Position numbers and translations under genes: made by a program. This document shows positions 1 to 8,290 of a stretch of 57,584 bases of DNA, one piece after another. The first letter of the stretch is position 1. Every line of letters starts with the position of its first letter. This stretch comes from an uncultured Prevotellaceae bacterium (GTDB lineage Bacteria; Bacteroidota; Bacteroidia; Bacteroidales; Bacteroidaceae), in assembly GCA_902786665.1 (NCBI GenBank), contig CADADN010000017.1:1-57584 (forward strand). The letters are read 5' to 3'. Under the pieces are notes generated by a model. That model was not told where the DNA came from, ran no database searches, and saw nothing but the letters and a program-made list of their open reading frames with translations.

Positions 1-314
1 TACAGGGCGATTGCCTCCTTCCCAATTTCCCAGGGCGTTGCCCTGGGCTGGAGGCTTATTGCCCCTTCGGGGCGTTATCGGAAAGATGCGGATAATCATA
101 TTATTTATTTTGGTAATTATATGCTAAAATAGTACCAAGTTGTTTTTTACTTTTACTAAAACACGAAATCTCGCGTAACCTCCCTCTTCAACAAAAAAAA
201 AGAGAAAGTTTTCTTTTCTTTTCAAATAATGCTTATCTTTGCAATTTGAAAGAGCAGCAAGCGTGAAAAAAGCGCTGATGAAAATGTAATATAATGACCA
301 CAGCATACCCTCCA
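1..314. other. Intergenic region with two GC-rich hairpins and a promoter
   Basis: No gene is visible. Positions 29-47 form a perfect hairpin (CCCAGGGC, loop GTT, GCCCTGGG), followed at 61-73 by a second one (GCCCC, loop TTC, GGGGC). A related two-hairpin arrangement (GGGGC-GTTT-GCCCC and then GGCATTACATGCC) occurs at 36391-36440, so this looks like a dispersed intergenic repeat. It could also be the terminator or tail of a gene just outside the window. The right part is AT-rich and contains the promoter listed at 234-241. Confidence 0.6.
234..241 (+). promoter_or_regulatory. -7 promoter box TATCTTTG for the DUF5686 gene
   Basis: TATCTTTG matches the Bacteroidota -7 consensus TAnnTTTG and lies about 70 bp before the preferred ATG at 315. 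No clear TTTG is seen 20 bp upstream. Confidence 0.55.
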
Positions 315-2867
315 ATGAGGAAAATCCTCAGACCCCTCTTGTTATGTCTGTTCTGGGTGATGGCCACCGCGGTCAGCGCCCAGCTTACCGGTGTCGTCCT
401 CGACAAGCAGACGGGCGACTCCATCCCCTTCAGCAGCCTCATCTACAAGGGCAACCAGATAGCCGTGGCCGCCGGTCCCGACGGAAGGTTCTCCATTGAG
501 CGACATAACGGGTGGACACTCACCGTCAAGGCAGTGGGATACAAGAACCAGACCATCACCATCAAGGCGAGCACACCCTCCGACATCGTCATCTATCTCA
601 AGCCCGAGGCTCAAAAGTTGGACGAGGTGGTGGTGAAGTCGAAGAAGAAGAGCAAATACAGCCGCAAGAACAACCCCGCCGTGGAATTGATGAAGCGTGT
701 CGTTGAAGCCAAGAAGCGCACCGACCTTGACAATTATGACTTTTACAAATACGACAAATACCAGAAGATCACGCTTGCCGTCAACGATGTGACCCCCACG
801 GAGTTGGAGGAAGTCCAGGAGAAGAAGCAGCAATGGATGGTGGACCAAGTGGAGTTATGCCCATTCAACAACAAACTCATTCTCCCTCTCTCCGTCGACG
901 AGACCGTCTCTCAACACATCTACCGCAAGTCGCCCAAGCAGTCGAAAGACATCATACAAGGGCAGCGCAGCACCGGCGTGAACCAACTCATCGAGACTGG
1001 CAACATCCTCAACACGATGCTCAAGGACATCTTCACCGATGTCGACATCTACGACGACCAAGTCAGGCTCTTGCAGTACCCCTTCACCAGCCCTATTGGC
1101 AAGGATGCCGTGGCCTTCTACCGCTTCTATATCGAGGACACCGTCTACGTGGGCAAAGACTACTGCTACCATCTTCAGTTCACGCCCAACAACCAGCAGG
1201 ATTTCGGCTTCAGGGGTGAACTGTTCATACTCGCCGACTCCTCGCTGCACGTGAAGAGATGCAACCTCACCATCCCCAAGCGCAGCGACGTCAATTTCGT
1301 GGAAAACCTCAAGGTGGAGCAGGAGTACACCCAACTTGACAACGGGGAATGGGTGCTGACGGTTGACAACATGATCGTGGAGATGTCCATCGCCAACTTC
1401 CTCACCAAGGCCGTCGTCATCCGTTCCACTTATCTACACGACTACTCCTTCGACCCCATCCCCCCGAAGATGTTCAAGGGCAGGGCGCGCACTTCCGTGG
1501 CTGCCGACGCACGGATGAAAGACAACCAGTTCTGGGACGAATATCGCAAGGTGGAACTCACCAAGAGCGAGGCGGATATGGACAATTTCTTGGAGAACCT
1601 CCAGCAAATCAAGGGTTTCAAATACATCCTCACCGCCGCCAAGTTGCTCATTGAGAACTATGTGGAGACCAGTCCCCCCGGCAAGAGGAGCAAGTTTGAC
1701 ATCGGCCCCATCAACACCATCGTCTCCAGCAACTTCGTCGACGGGTTCCGCTTCAGGATGTCGGGTCAGACGACAGCCGCCCTCCATCCGCACCTTTTCT
1801 GGAAAGGGTACTATGCCTATGGTTTGGACACCAAGAAGCATTACTATTCCACAGAGGTCACGTGGTCGTTCAACAAGAAACAGTACCAGCCCTCGGAGTT
1901 CCCCATCCGCATGGTTTCCTTCTCCTCCGCACACGATGTCATGTCGCCATCAGACAAGTTCCTCTTCACCGACAAGGACAACGTCTTCACCGCCTTCCGC
2001 TGGAAGAAGGTGAACCAGATGTACTTCTTCCATCGCAACATGTTCAAGTTCGACTATGAGACGGAGGATGGCTTCCGCACCACCTTCAGTTTCAAGACGG
2101 AGAGCAACGAACCGACGGGCGAGCTGGCTTTCAACCGCCTCTCCGACGGGCAGCCGGCAGGAAAGTTGCGCACCACGGAGATGACCCTTGGCTTCGTCTA
2201 TTGCCCCGGTCGCACCTATGTCAATACCAAGCAGCATCGGTTGCCAATCAATTTCGACGCACCGGAGTTGTCCATCACCCATACCATGGGCTTCGATGGC
2301 CTGCTGGATGGGCAATACAAGTATAATTACACCGAAGTGGGCATCTACAAGCGGTTCTGGCTCAACAGCTGGGGTAAGTTCGACGTCCGCCTCAAGGGTG
2401 GCGCGCAATGGAATAAAGTGCCCTTCCCCTTGCTCATCATGCCTCCCGCCAACCTCTCTTTCACCCTCTCCGACGGTACCTTCTCCTTGATGGACAACAT
2501 GGAGTTCCTCAACGACAGGTATGCCACCATCGACATCAACTGGGACATGACAGGCAAGATACTCAACCGCATACCGCTCATCCACAAGTTGAAATTCAGG
2601 GAGGTGATAGGCATCCATGGAATGATGGGCCACCTCACAGACAAGAACAACCCATTCCTGCCCCAGAACGCCAACTCCGATTTCCTCTTCCAGTTCCCGG
2701 AGAACACCTACCTGATGGACAAGAACACCCCCTACTGGGAGGTGAGGGCAGGTTTCCACAACATCCTGCAATTCTTCACCGTGGAATATGTGAGAAGGCT
2801 CAACTACACCGGGCACAAGGGTGTGCACAAGCATGGCATCCGTGTCGCATTCGAGTTCACCTTCTAA
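315..2867 (+). CDS. DUF5686 / carboxypeptidase-regulatory-like outer-membrane protein
   Basis: An 850-residue secreted protein. I start it at 315, because the residues from there form a clean signal peptide (MRKILRPLL, hydrophobic core, cleavage after VSAQ). An ATG at 294 would only add seven polar residues. After the signal comes a carboxypeptidase-D-like beta-sandwich (LTGVVLDKQTGDSIPFSSLI, about residues 24-105), as found at the N-terminus of many TonB-dependent proteins. The remainder is the DUF5686 region, rich in alternating aromatic/polar strands and ending in FEFTF, which suggests an outer-membrane beta-barrel. Total length is usual for the family. Function is unknown; membership is firm, the barrel reading is inference. 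Confidence 0.85.
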   Translation: MRKILRPLLLCLFWVMATAVSAQLTGVVLDKQTGDSIPFSSLIYKGNQIAVAAGPDGRFSIERHNGWTLTVKAVGYKNQTITIKASTPSDIVIYLKPEAQKLDEVVVKSKKKSKYSRKNNPAVELMKRVVEAKKRTDLDNYDFYKYDKYQKITLAVNDVTPTELEEVQEKKQQWMVDQVELCPFNNKLILPLSVDETVSQHIYRKSPKQSKDIIQGQRSTGVNQLIETGNILNTMLKDIFTDVDIYDDQVRLLQYPFTSPIGKDAVAFYRFYIEDTVYVGKDYCYHLQFTPNNQQDFGFRGELFILADSSLHVKRCNLTIPKRSDVNFVENLKVEQEYTQLDNGEWVLTVDNMIVEMSIANFLTKAVVIRSTYLHDYSFDPIPPKMFKGRARTSVAADARMKDNQFWDEYRKVELTKSEADMDNFLENLQQIKGFKYILTAAKLLIENYVETSPPGKRSKFDIGPINTIVSSNFVDGFRFRMSGQTTAALHPHLFWKGYYAYGLDTKKHYYSTEVTWSFNKKQYQPSEFPIRMVSFSSAHDVMSPSDKFLFTDKDNVFTAFRWKKVNQMYFFHRNMFKFDYETEDGFRTTFSFKTESNEPTGELAFNRLSDGQPAGKLRTTEMTLGFVYCPGRTYVNTKQHRLPINFDAPELSITHTMGFDGLLDGQYKYNYTEVGIYKRFWLNSWGKFDVRLKGGAQWNKVPFPLLIMPPANLSFTLSDGTFSLMDNMEFLNDRYATIDINWDMTGKILNRIPLIHKLKFREVIGIHGMMGHLTDKNNPFLPQNANSDFLFQFPENTYLMDKNTPYWEVRAGFHNILQFFTVEYVRRLNYTGHKGVHKHGIRVAFEFTF

Positions 2868-2899
2868 AACCCTCACGCACCATCGCAAACCATACGAAT

Positions 2900-3385
2900 A
2901 TGAGAAAGATCAAGAACCCTTGGCTGCATAAGGAAGGCTACAACTGTTTCGGATGCGCCCCCGAAAACCCGATAGGGTTGCATATGGACTTTTATGAGGA
3001 TGGCGACGACATCCGCTGCTTCTGGATACCGCAAACCCACTACCAGGGATGGTTGGGCGTGCTCCATGGCGGCATCATCAGCACCCTCATCGACGAAACC
3101 GCTGGCTGGGTGGTCACCAGGAAATTGCAAGCGGCGGGCATGACCTCCAGGCTTGAGGTGAAATTCCACAAACCCATACGCAGCGACGAGACACAAATCA
3201 GCATTCGCGCACGCATCACCGAACAGAAACGTAACATCGTCGTCATACACGTCGAGGTGGAGAACGCCCATGGCCTGGTGTGCGCGGAAGGTGACGCCAC
3301 CTATTTCGTCCTCTCAGAGGAGAAATCGGCTGAAATGGGTTTCCTCCAGTGCGACGTGGAAAGCGAAAACCTCCTGCCATTCTGA
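2900..3385 (+). CDS. PaaI-family hotdog thioesterase
   Basis: A 161-residue cytoplasmic protein. The N-terminal CFGCAPENPIGLHM segment and the HGGIISTLIDETAGW segment (about residues 54-68) are characteristic of PaaI/YbgC-type hotdog thioesterases. The HGG turn binds the CoA thioester and an acidic residue in the following helix is catalytic in the family. The substrate is some acyl-CoA and cannot be told from sequence. It begins 32 bp after the DUF5686 gene, so it may be cotranscribed with it. The stop is followed within 7 bp by a 9-bp tandem repeat array. Confidence 0.85.
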   Translation: MRKIKNPWLHKEGYNCFGCAPENPIGLHMDFYEDGDDIRCFWIPQTHYQGWLGVLHGGIISTLIDETAGWVVTRKLQAAGMTSRLEVKFHKPIRSDETQISIRARITEQKRNIVVIHVEVENAHGLVCAEGDATYFVLSEEKSAEMGFLQCDVESENLLPF

Positions 3386-3391
3386 TATTCT

Positions 3392-3477
3392 TTAAGGTCT
3401 TTAAGGTCATTAAGGTCTTTAAGGTCATTAAGGTCTTTAGCGACAGAACACTCCGACCACTCCGATCACTCCGATTA
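3392..3477. repeat. Two adjacent 9-bp tandem arrays after a stop codon
   Basis: Positions 3392-3436 are five 9-bp units alternating TTAAGGTCT and TTAAGGTCA. Positions 3451-3477 are three 9-bp units of the type CTCCGAnnA. The second unit type recurs at 32292-32338. The array starts 7 bp after the thioesterase stop and ends 9 bp before the next gene's start. Confidence 0.85.
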
Positions 3478-3486
3478 CTCCTAAAG

Positions 3487-4119
3487 ATGTTCATTCTTTC
3501 CGACAACCAAGACATCACGCGCGCGGGTCTGCAGTATGTGCTGCAGGGCCTTGGTGAGCGCGACATCCGACAAGCCGACGACAAGGCAGGGTTGATAGAC
3601 ATCCTCCGTCGTCAGGCAGACGCCGTGGTCATCATGGACTACACGCTCTTCGACATCAATGACGCCGATGAACTGCTCATTCTCGTGGAATGCCATGCCC
3701 AAACGCGGTGGGTGCTTTTCAGCGAGGACCTCAGTCTCGACTTCGTCAAGCGGGTCGTCGCTTCTTCACAGCAGGTCAGCGTGTTGCTCAAGGAGTCACC
3801 TCTCAACGAAATCCGGGAGTGCATCCAGCAGGCCACCAAGGGTAGGCGGTATATCTGCCAGCGCATGATGGAGATGTTGTTCACCATGCAGGCACCGGAA
3901 GAGAAGGTGATGCTCACCAAGACGGAGACGGAGATATTGAAGGAAATCGCACTGGGTTCCACCACCCGTGAGATAGCCGAGAAACGCTTCTCCAGTTTCC
4001 ACACCGTCAACACCCATCGTAAGAACATTTTTCGTAAACTCGGAGTCAACAATGTGCACGAGGCGACGAAGTATGCGTTGCGTGCGGGACTGGTGGATTC
4101 CGCCGAGTATTACATCTGA
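3487..4119 (+). CDS. LuxR-type response regulator-like transcription factor
   Basis: A 210-residue protein. I take the ATG at 3487; the frame is open further upstream only because it reads through the 9-bp repeats. Residues 1-125 resemble a degenerate receiver domain: an early LSDNQD and VVIMDYTLF, where the Asp could be the phospho-acceptor, but the usual acidic pocket is not obvious. Residues about 140-205 are a LuxR/FixJ helix-turn-helix (LTKTETEILKEIALG, then TREIAEKRFSSFHTVNTHRK). No histidine kinase gene is adjacent, so the partner is elsewhere or absent. Target genes are unknown. Confidence 0.85.
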   Translation: MFILSDNQDITRAGLQYVLQGLGERDIRQADDKAGLIDILRRQADAVVIMDYTLFDINDADELLILVECHAQTRWVLFSEDLSLDFVKRVVASSQQVSVLLKESPLNEIRECIQQATKGRRYICQRMMEMLFTMQAPEEKVMLTKTETEILKEIALGSTTREIAEKRFSSFHTVNTHRKNIFRKLGVNNVHEATKYALRAGLVDSAEYYI

Positions 4120-4148
4120 CAAACGTTTTTCCCCTCAGAATAGCATTC

Positions 4149-4658
4149 ATGACCACATTGCTCTTGGCAAGACACGGAGAGACCGTTGACAACGTCAACC
4201 AAATCATGCAGGGTCAGACACATGGCATGCTCACCCCTAACGGCATCAGGCAGGCGGAGGCTTTGGCGGCGAGGATGTCGGGCGTACATATTGACGCCTT
4301 CATCTCGTCAGACCTCCAGCGCTCCATCGACACGTGCCGCATCATCTCTCATCCCCATGGCATGGAGCCTGTGACCACTCCCTTGCTGCGGGAGCGCGAC
4401 TGGGGCGGTTTCACCGGACTCTACATCCCCGACCTTCAGGACAAGCCATGGCCCCCTGACGTGGAGTCCATGGCGATGCTCAAGGACAGGGCGCGCCGCT
4501 TCCTGAGGATGGTGGCGAAAAACCACCCCGGCGAGACCGTCCTCGCCGTGGGCCATGGCATCATCAACAAGGCCATTCAATCCGTCTTCTACGACAAGCC
4601 CATGCACGAGGTGCAGAAGATGACCAATGGGGAAGTGAGGAGACTGGAGATTTTGTAA
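4149..4658 (+). CDS. Histidine phosphatase (phosphoglycerate-mutase-like) family protein
   Basis: A 169-residue protein starting with the family signature LLLARHGET (R8-H9-G10), in which the His is the phospho-acceptor. A second conserved His lies in VLAVGHGII (near residue 138), and the acidic proton donor is probably in LRERDWGGF (about residues 79-87). The size fits small CobC/GpmB-like broad phosphatases. The substrate cannot be read from sequence. It starts 29 bp after the LuxR gene. Positions 4675-4701 downstream hold an A/T-rich inverted repeat (AAAAAAGG/CCTTTTTT) that may act as a weak terminator. Confidence 0.88.
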   Translation: MTTLLLARHGETVDNVNQIMQGQTHGMLTPNGIRQAEALAARMSGVHIDAFISSDLQRSIDTCRIISHPHGMEPVTTPLLRERDWGGFTGLYIPDLQDKPWPPDVESMAMLKDRARRFLRMVAKNHPGETVLAVGHGIINKAIQSVFYDKPMHEVQKMTNGEVRRLEIL

Positions 4659-4714
4659 GGTGACGGATAGAATCAAAAAAGGCAAAAATATTTCCTTTTT
4701 TGTCATATTATTCA

Positions 4715-4722
4715 TATATTTG
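4715..4722 (+). promoter_or_regulatory. -7 promoter box TATATTTG
   Basis: TATATTTG fits TAnnTTTG and is about 85 bp before the ATG at 4808. It lies just after the weak inverted repeat at 4675-4701, so it separates the upstream operon from the secreted-protein/peptide unit. Confidence 0.6.
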
Positions 4723-4807
4723 CAACGTTCAAGTGTGGCATGTTTCCGCCACTGACAAACTACTGAATTATAATTATCTAATTATCAATAACTTAAACCT
4801 TGACAGA

Positions 4808-6382
4808 ATGAATAGGAAAATCTTTACATTATTCGCCATGCTCTGCATGGTCATGAGTTTGCATGCCCAGACTTCATACGAATTGTCTGAAGCCACTTTC
4901 GTGAGTGATGTGAATGTCGATGGGGCACACACTTGGAATTTCAGCAATGGTGTCACCATTCAATGCGGCAAGGATTGGGCCACCGGCTCCAAAATCACGG
5001 CAGGAACCATCAAGTTCTCCCGCAACCACAACTTCACCGTCAATATTCCAGAAGGCGTCTCCGTGACAGGCGTCAGGGTGGTGGGATGGTCGAACATCGC
5101 AGAATCCTCCACAGACCCCTTGGCCACAGTGAAAATCAATGGTGTGGATGACACCAACACCCTTCCTTACAATACCGTGACCACACCGGGCGATTTCACC
5201 ATCGACTACTCCTCGGAACCACTCACCGGCTCTTTCATACTACGTTTCAACGGTTCCCAGGCTTGTGCCAAGCTTTATCTCCTCACCGATGAAGGCGGTG
5301 GCGGCGATGAGCCTGTTGTAGAAAAGAAAGTGATTCTTTCCTATACGGTAGATGGCAACAGCACCAGTGGCGAAGATTTGGACGCCACACCGGGAAAAAT
5401 ATTTTTCGGTGCCAGCAAATTCGAGACATCCACAGTCACCTCGACGGGCTATGCCTACAAGAGCGACGGCGACGTGGGTGAGACCAGCACGAAATACATC
5501 CTGCTCAAGCCCTCCCGTCCCCTTGCCGTCGGCGACATCATCGAGATAGAGGCATACGCCAGCAGCACCCCGAAAGGCAATGACTATGGCTTCAGCCTGT
5601 ATGACGAGAGAGGAGCCAGCGCACCTCTCACCACTCTCTACCTCACCGCAGCCAAGAACACCCTTCAAACACTCACCTACACCGTCACCGAGGGCGACGG
5701 CTTTGAGGGTTTGGAAGAGATTTGGGTGTTCAGGGCAGCAGGCAAATCCACCTATTTCTATTCCTCATTGATTTACGGTGAAGAGGAAACCGAAGATTTC
5801 ACCATCACCATCGGCCAGTATGGCATGGTCACGTTCTACGACTCCCAGGTGTCATACACCATCCCGGAAGGCTTGACCGCCTCAGTGGTGGAATCGGTGA
5901 GCGATAAGAGCATCAACCTTCTCCCTCTTGAGGGAGGTGTGATTCCAGCCAACTGCGGCGTGGTGCTGGAAGGCACCGCCGGTGAGACCTACACCTTGGT
6001 GCCGACGACCGAAGAAAGCCCGGTGGTGGAGAACCTGCTTCGCGGCAGCGATGAGAAAGCCTACACTGTGGGTGACGACCCTGATGCAGTATACAAGTTC
6101 TACGCCCTTTCAACCTATAATGGCATCGTGGCTTTCTGTTGGATGGCCAACTACGGTGAAGCTTTCGAGAATGAGGCACACAAGGCCTACCTGCCTATCA
6201 AACAAGAAAACGCAGTACCCGGAAGCAATGCCTATTACTTCGACACTCCTGACGGCATGGAAGATATCCAGGTGAGAACTTCAGAAACCAATGCTCCCGT
6301 TTACAACCTCTCCGGTCAGCGTGTTGATGGCTCATACAAAGGCGTGGTCATCACCAATGGAGTAAAGGCAATCAATAAATAA
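4808..6382 (+). CDS. Secreted protein of unknown function
   Basis: A 524-residue protein with a signal peptide (MNRKIFTLFAMLCMVMSLHAQ). I chose the ATG at 4808 because the open frame upstream of it encodes no signal sequence. The body reads as two beta-rich modules (about residues 20-165 and 180-325, separated by an acidic/Gly linker), then a C-terminal third with TITIGQYGMVTFYDSQ, typical of surface-associated Prevotella proteins. The tail VYNLSGQRV...GVVITNGVKAINK resembles the terminal tail of many secreted proteins in this group, including the GH2 and GH10 proteins in this window. No catalytic motif is recognised. A 58-residue peptide gene follows after 15 bp, probably in the same transcript. 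Confidence 0.75.
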   Translation: MNRKIFTLFAMLCMVMSLHAQTSYELSEATFVSDVNVDGAHTWNFSNGVTIQCGKDWATGSKITAGTIKFSRNHNFTVNIPEGVSVTGVRVVGWSNIAESSTDPLATVKINGVDDTNTLPYNTVTTPGDFTIDYSSEPLTGSFILRFNGSQACAKLYLLTDEGGGGDEPVVEKKVILSYTVDGNSTSGEDLDATPGKIFFGASKFETSTVTSTGYAYKSDGDVGETSTKYILLKPSRPLAVGDIIEIEAYASSTPKGNDYGFSLYDERGASAPLTTLYLTAAKNTLQTLTYTVTEGDGFEGLEEIWVFRAAGKSTYFYSSLIYGEEETEDFTITIGQYGMVTFYDSQVSYTIPEGLTASVVESVSDKSINLLPLEGGVIPANCGVVLEGTAGETYTLVPTTEESPVVENLLRGSDEKAYTVGDDPDAVYKFYALSTYNGIVAFCWMANYGEAFENEAHKAYLPIKQENAVPGSNAYYFDTPDGMEDIQVRTSETNAPVYNLSGQRVDGSYKGVVITNGVKAINK

Positions 6383-6397
6383 TCATATTCATAGCTT

Positions 6398-6574
6398 ATG
6401 AAATCATATATCATACCTTTGACAGAAGTTCATAAGTTGGAGACCTCTCCTATCTTGCAGATGACTTTGTATGATGAAGTAGGAACCGGCGGTCAGTTGT
6501 CCAATACGGTTGGCTTTGATGAAGAAGATGACGGGCAAGCGAAATCAAAAGACCTTTGGGACAGTTTCAATTGA
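6398..6574 (+). CDS. Small protein, M-K-x-Y-x-x-P-x-T-E family
   Basis: A 58-codon frame from ATG 6398 to TGA 6574. It begins MKSYIIPLTEVHKLE and contains SPILQMTLYDEVG, then a Gly-rich stretch and an acidic tail ending in DLWDSFN. It is 15 bp downstream of the secreted-protein gene and is followed by a hairpin at 6619-6644. The second small protein at 55516-55698 has the same layout (MKKYQRPVTEIESI, then GSILQDSF). Shared positions are M-K-x-Y-x-x-P-x-T-E-(V/I) and a later I-L-Q-x-(S/T). The conserved pattern and placement argue it is real. The function is unknown; there is no signal peptide. Confidence 0.65.
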   Translation: MKSYIIPLTEVHKLETSPILQMTLYDEVGTGGQLSNTVGFDEEDDGQAKSKDLWDSFN

Positions 6575-6618
6575 AAGACTTTTAAGGTTTTAAAGACCTT
6601 GTGGACAAACATAAAAGA

Positions 6619-6644
6619 GGGGGTGGGTCATTTGACCCACCCCC
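6619..6644. terminator. Hairpin between converging genes
   Basis: A perfect 11-bp stem (GGGGGTGGGTC / GACCCACCCCC) with loop ATTT, downstream of the small protein gene. No long T-run follows, so termination strength is uncertain. Confidence 0.7.
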
Positions 6645-6741
6645 ATTGAATTATAATAATCATCTATCTCCTTTTCCTGAAACAATCTTTTTACCTTATT
6701 CTTACTATTACTATTGAGGATTCTTGTGGTCTTGATTTTGC

Positions 6742-6780
6742 TGGTATTTCTAGATTTTCTAGAGGTTCTAGATTTTCCAG
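6742..6780. repeat. 9-bp CTAG-containing tandem array
   Basis: About four imperfect 9-bp units of the type ATTTTCTAG (TATTTCTAG, ATTTTCTAG, AGGTTCTAG, ATTTTCCAG). It lies 28 bp downstream of the stop of the minus-strand gene ending at 6809. The unit resembles those in the arrays at 20051 and 25623. Confidence 0.75.
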
Positions 6781-6808
6781 ATGTCTCTATGACTTGGTCT
6801 TTGGGGGA

Positions 6809-7990
6809 TTATCTGCGGCCTCCACGGCTGCCACCGCCACCGAAGGAACCACCGCCACGACTGCCACCACCATGGCTTCCACCGCTGAATGAGCTGCCTC
6901 CACGGCTTCCACCGCTGAATGAGCTGCCACCACGGCTGCCACCTCCGAAAGAGCTACCTCCACGGCTGGGAGAGGAAGAATGGCCTCCGAAAGAGCTACC
7001 GCCACGGCTGGGAGTGGAATGACTGCCGCTGCCGAAAGAGCTACCGCCACGGCTGGGAGTGGAGTGGGAGGGAGTAGAACTCGGGCGTGAGGGAGTCGTC
7101 ACAGAGGAACGAGATGAGGAGCTTGAGCGTGATGGCGTGTTGCCATAAGAGCGTGAAGAGGAACTGCCAGCGGAGTGTGACGGAGTGGTCACTGTAGAGT
7201 GCTGTGAGGGGCTGGTGTGGCTGCGTGTGGGAGGCGTGGTGCCTGAAGTGCCGGGACGGCTTGAACCGCTGCCACCGAATCCGCTACGACCGCCGCCATT
7301 TGCTCCTGGAGTGGTGCGTGTGCTGCTGCCGCGAGATGCTCCACCGCCTGGCTGTCCGCCTGGCTGTCCGCCGTTGTGTCCGCCACCGTTGTAGCCGCCA
7401 TTGTGTCCGCCGCCGTTGTGACCGCCGCCGTTGCGTCCGCCGCCGTTGCCGAAGCCTCTGCTTCCATGTCCGTAGTCGCCGCGAGCGAATCCGTCACGCA
7501 TGCCTCTGCCAGCATGTCCGCGATGTCCGAAGCTGCGTCCGTGATACCAGCTGCGTCCACCATTCATATGCCAGCTATGTCCACCGCGATAAACCGTATA
7601 GAAGTGGGGACGTCCGAAATAGAGATAGTCGCGATAGGGATAGCGTGCATAGATGCCGAAGTGCCAGTAGCCAGCTTCCCAGTAAAGGGGGCGGTAGAAA
7701 TAGGTGGCCGCCACGAAAGCGTTGTACTGCCAGTCGAGCAGTATGTAGCTCAAGTCGAGGTTGCGCTGGGTCCAATAGACACCATAGAGGTCGGCTTGGG
7801 TGTTTATGCTCATCAGATAGTCGAGGTTCACCTCGTAAGCGGCCTCATACTGCTCCTCGGTGAGGTTCAGTTCGTAGGCCATCTTGTCGGTGAGGAACAG
7901 GGCTTGCTGACGTGCCTGCTCGTAATCCATTGCGCTTGCCGACAAGGTGAGGGCCAGCAAAGTTGTCATGGCTATCAGAAATCTTTTCAT
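6809..7990 (-). CDS. Secreted Gly/Ser/Arg-rich low-complexity protein
   Basis: A 393-residue protein. The start at 7990 gives a signal peptide (MKRFLIAMTTLLALTLSASA). Residues about 20-130 are a folded-looking, Tyr-rich domain (MDYEQARQQALFLTDKMAYEL, LNLTEEQYEAAYEVNLDYL, YWEAGYWHFGIYARYPYRDY). Residues from about 130 to the end are low complexity: His/Gly/Asn-rich, then Ser/Thr/Pro-rich, then repeated SRGGSSFGG/SRGGGSFGGG ending in GGRR. The positively charged glycine-rich tail might bind polyanions or act as a surface spacer; that is inference. No enzyme motif is visible. The coding DNA of the tail is itself repetitive, so length variation between strains is likely. Confidence 0.75.
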   Translation of the reverse strand: MKRFLIAMTTLLALTLSASAMDYEQARQQALFLTDKMAYELNLTEEQYEAAYEVNLDYLMSINTQADLYGVYWTQRNLDLSYILLDWQYNAFVAATYFYRPLYWEAGYWHFGIYARYPYRDYLYFGRPHFYTVYRGGHSWHMNGGRSWYHGRSFGHRGHAGRGMRDGFARGDYGHGSRGFGNGGGRNGGGHNGGGHNGGYNGGGHNGGQPGGQPGGGASRGSSTRTTPGANGGGRSGFGGSGSSRPGTSGTTPPTRSHTSPSQHSTVTTPSHSAGSSSSRSYGNTPSRSSSSSRSSVTTPSRPSSTPSHSTPSRGGSSFGSGSHSTPSRGGSSFGGHSSSPSRGGSSFGGGSRGGSSFSGGSRGGSSFSGGSHGGGSRGGGSFGGGGSRGGRR

Positions 7991-8070
7991 CGTAGTAATG
8001 TTTTTATTCGTTGTTATTGTTATCTTATTCTCACGGTGCAAAGGAACAAACATTTCTTGGCATATTAAAA

Positions 8071-8151
8071 GGATTTTCCCTATATTCAAGGGGGAAAATC
8101 CCTATCTTTACATAGGGCCTTTTCGTGGTGGTGCTGCGGCAAAACCGCAGC
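8071..8151. repeat. Cluster of three hairpins between divergent genes
   Basis: Three inverted repeats follow one another: GGATTTTCCC / GGGAAAATCC (8071-8080 and 8092-8101), CCCTAT / ATAGGG (about 8100-8116), and GCTGCGG-CAAAA-CCGCAGC (8133-8151). The last, with the G-rich sequence after it, recurs in variant form at 34960-34978. The region separates the gene ending upstream at 7990 (minus) from the operon starting at 8291; its role is unknown. Confidence 0.65.
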
Positions 8152-8255
8152 TTGCGGGGAACGGGATGACAGGAGCATTATTATAGTTCTGAGTGATTTG
8201 ATAAGATAAAGAATCATTTTTTATGGCTTTTTTCTCTTATCATTGGATTTTTAAC

Positions 8256-8263
8256 TATCTTTG
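8256..8263 (+). promoter_or_regulatory. -7 promoter box TATCTTTG for the five-gene operon
   Basis: TATCTTTG lies 28 bp before the ATG at 8291 and matches TAnnTTTG exactly. The -33 region has only ATTGG-like sequence. Confidence 0.65.
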
Positions 8264-8290
8264 CCCCTTGAAAGCAATGAGGAACGCAAA

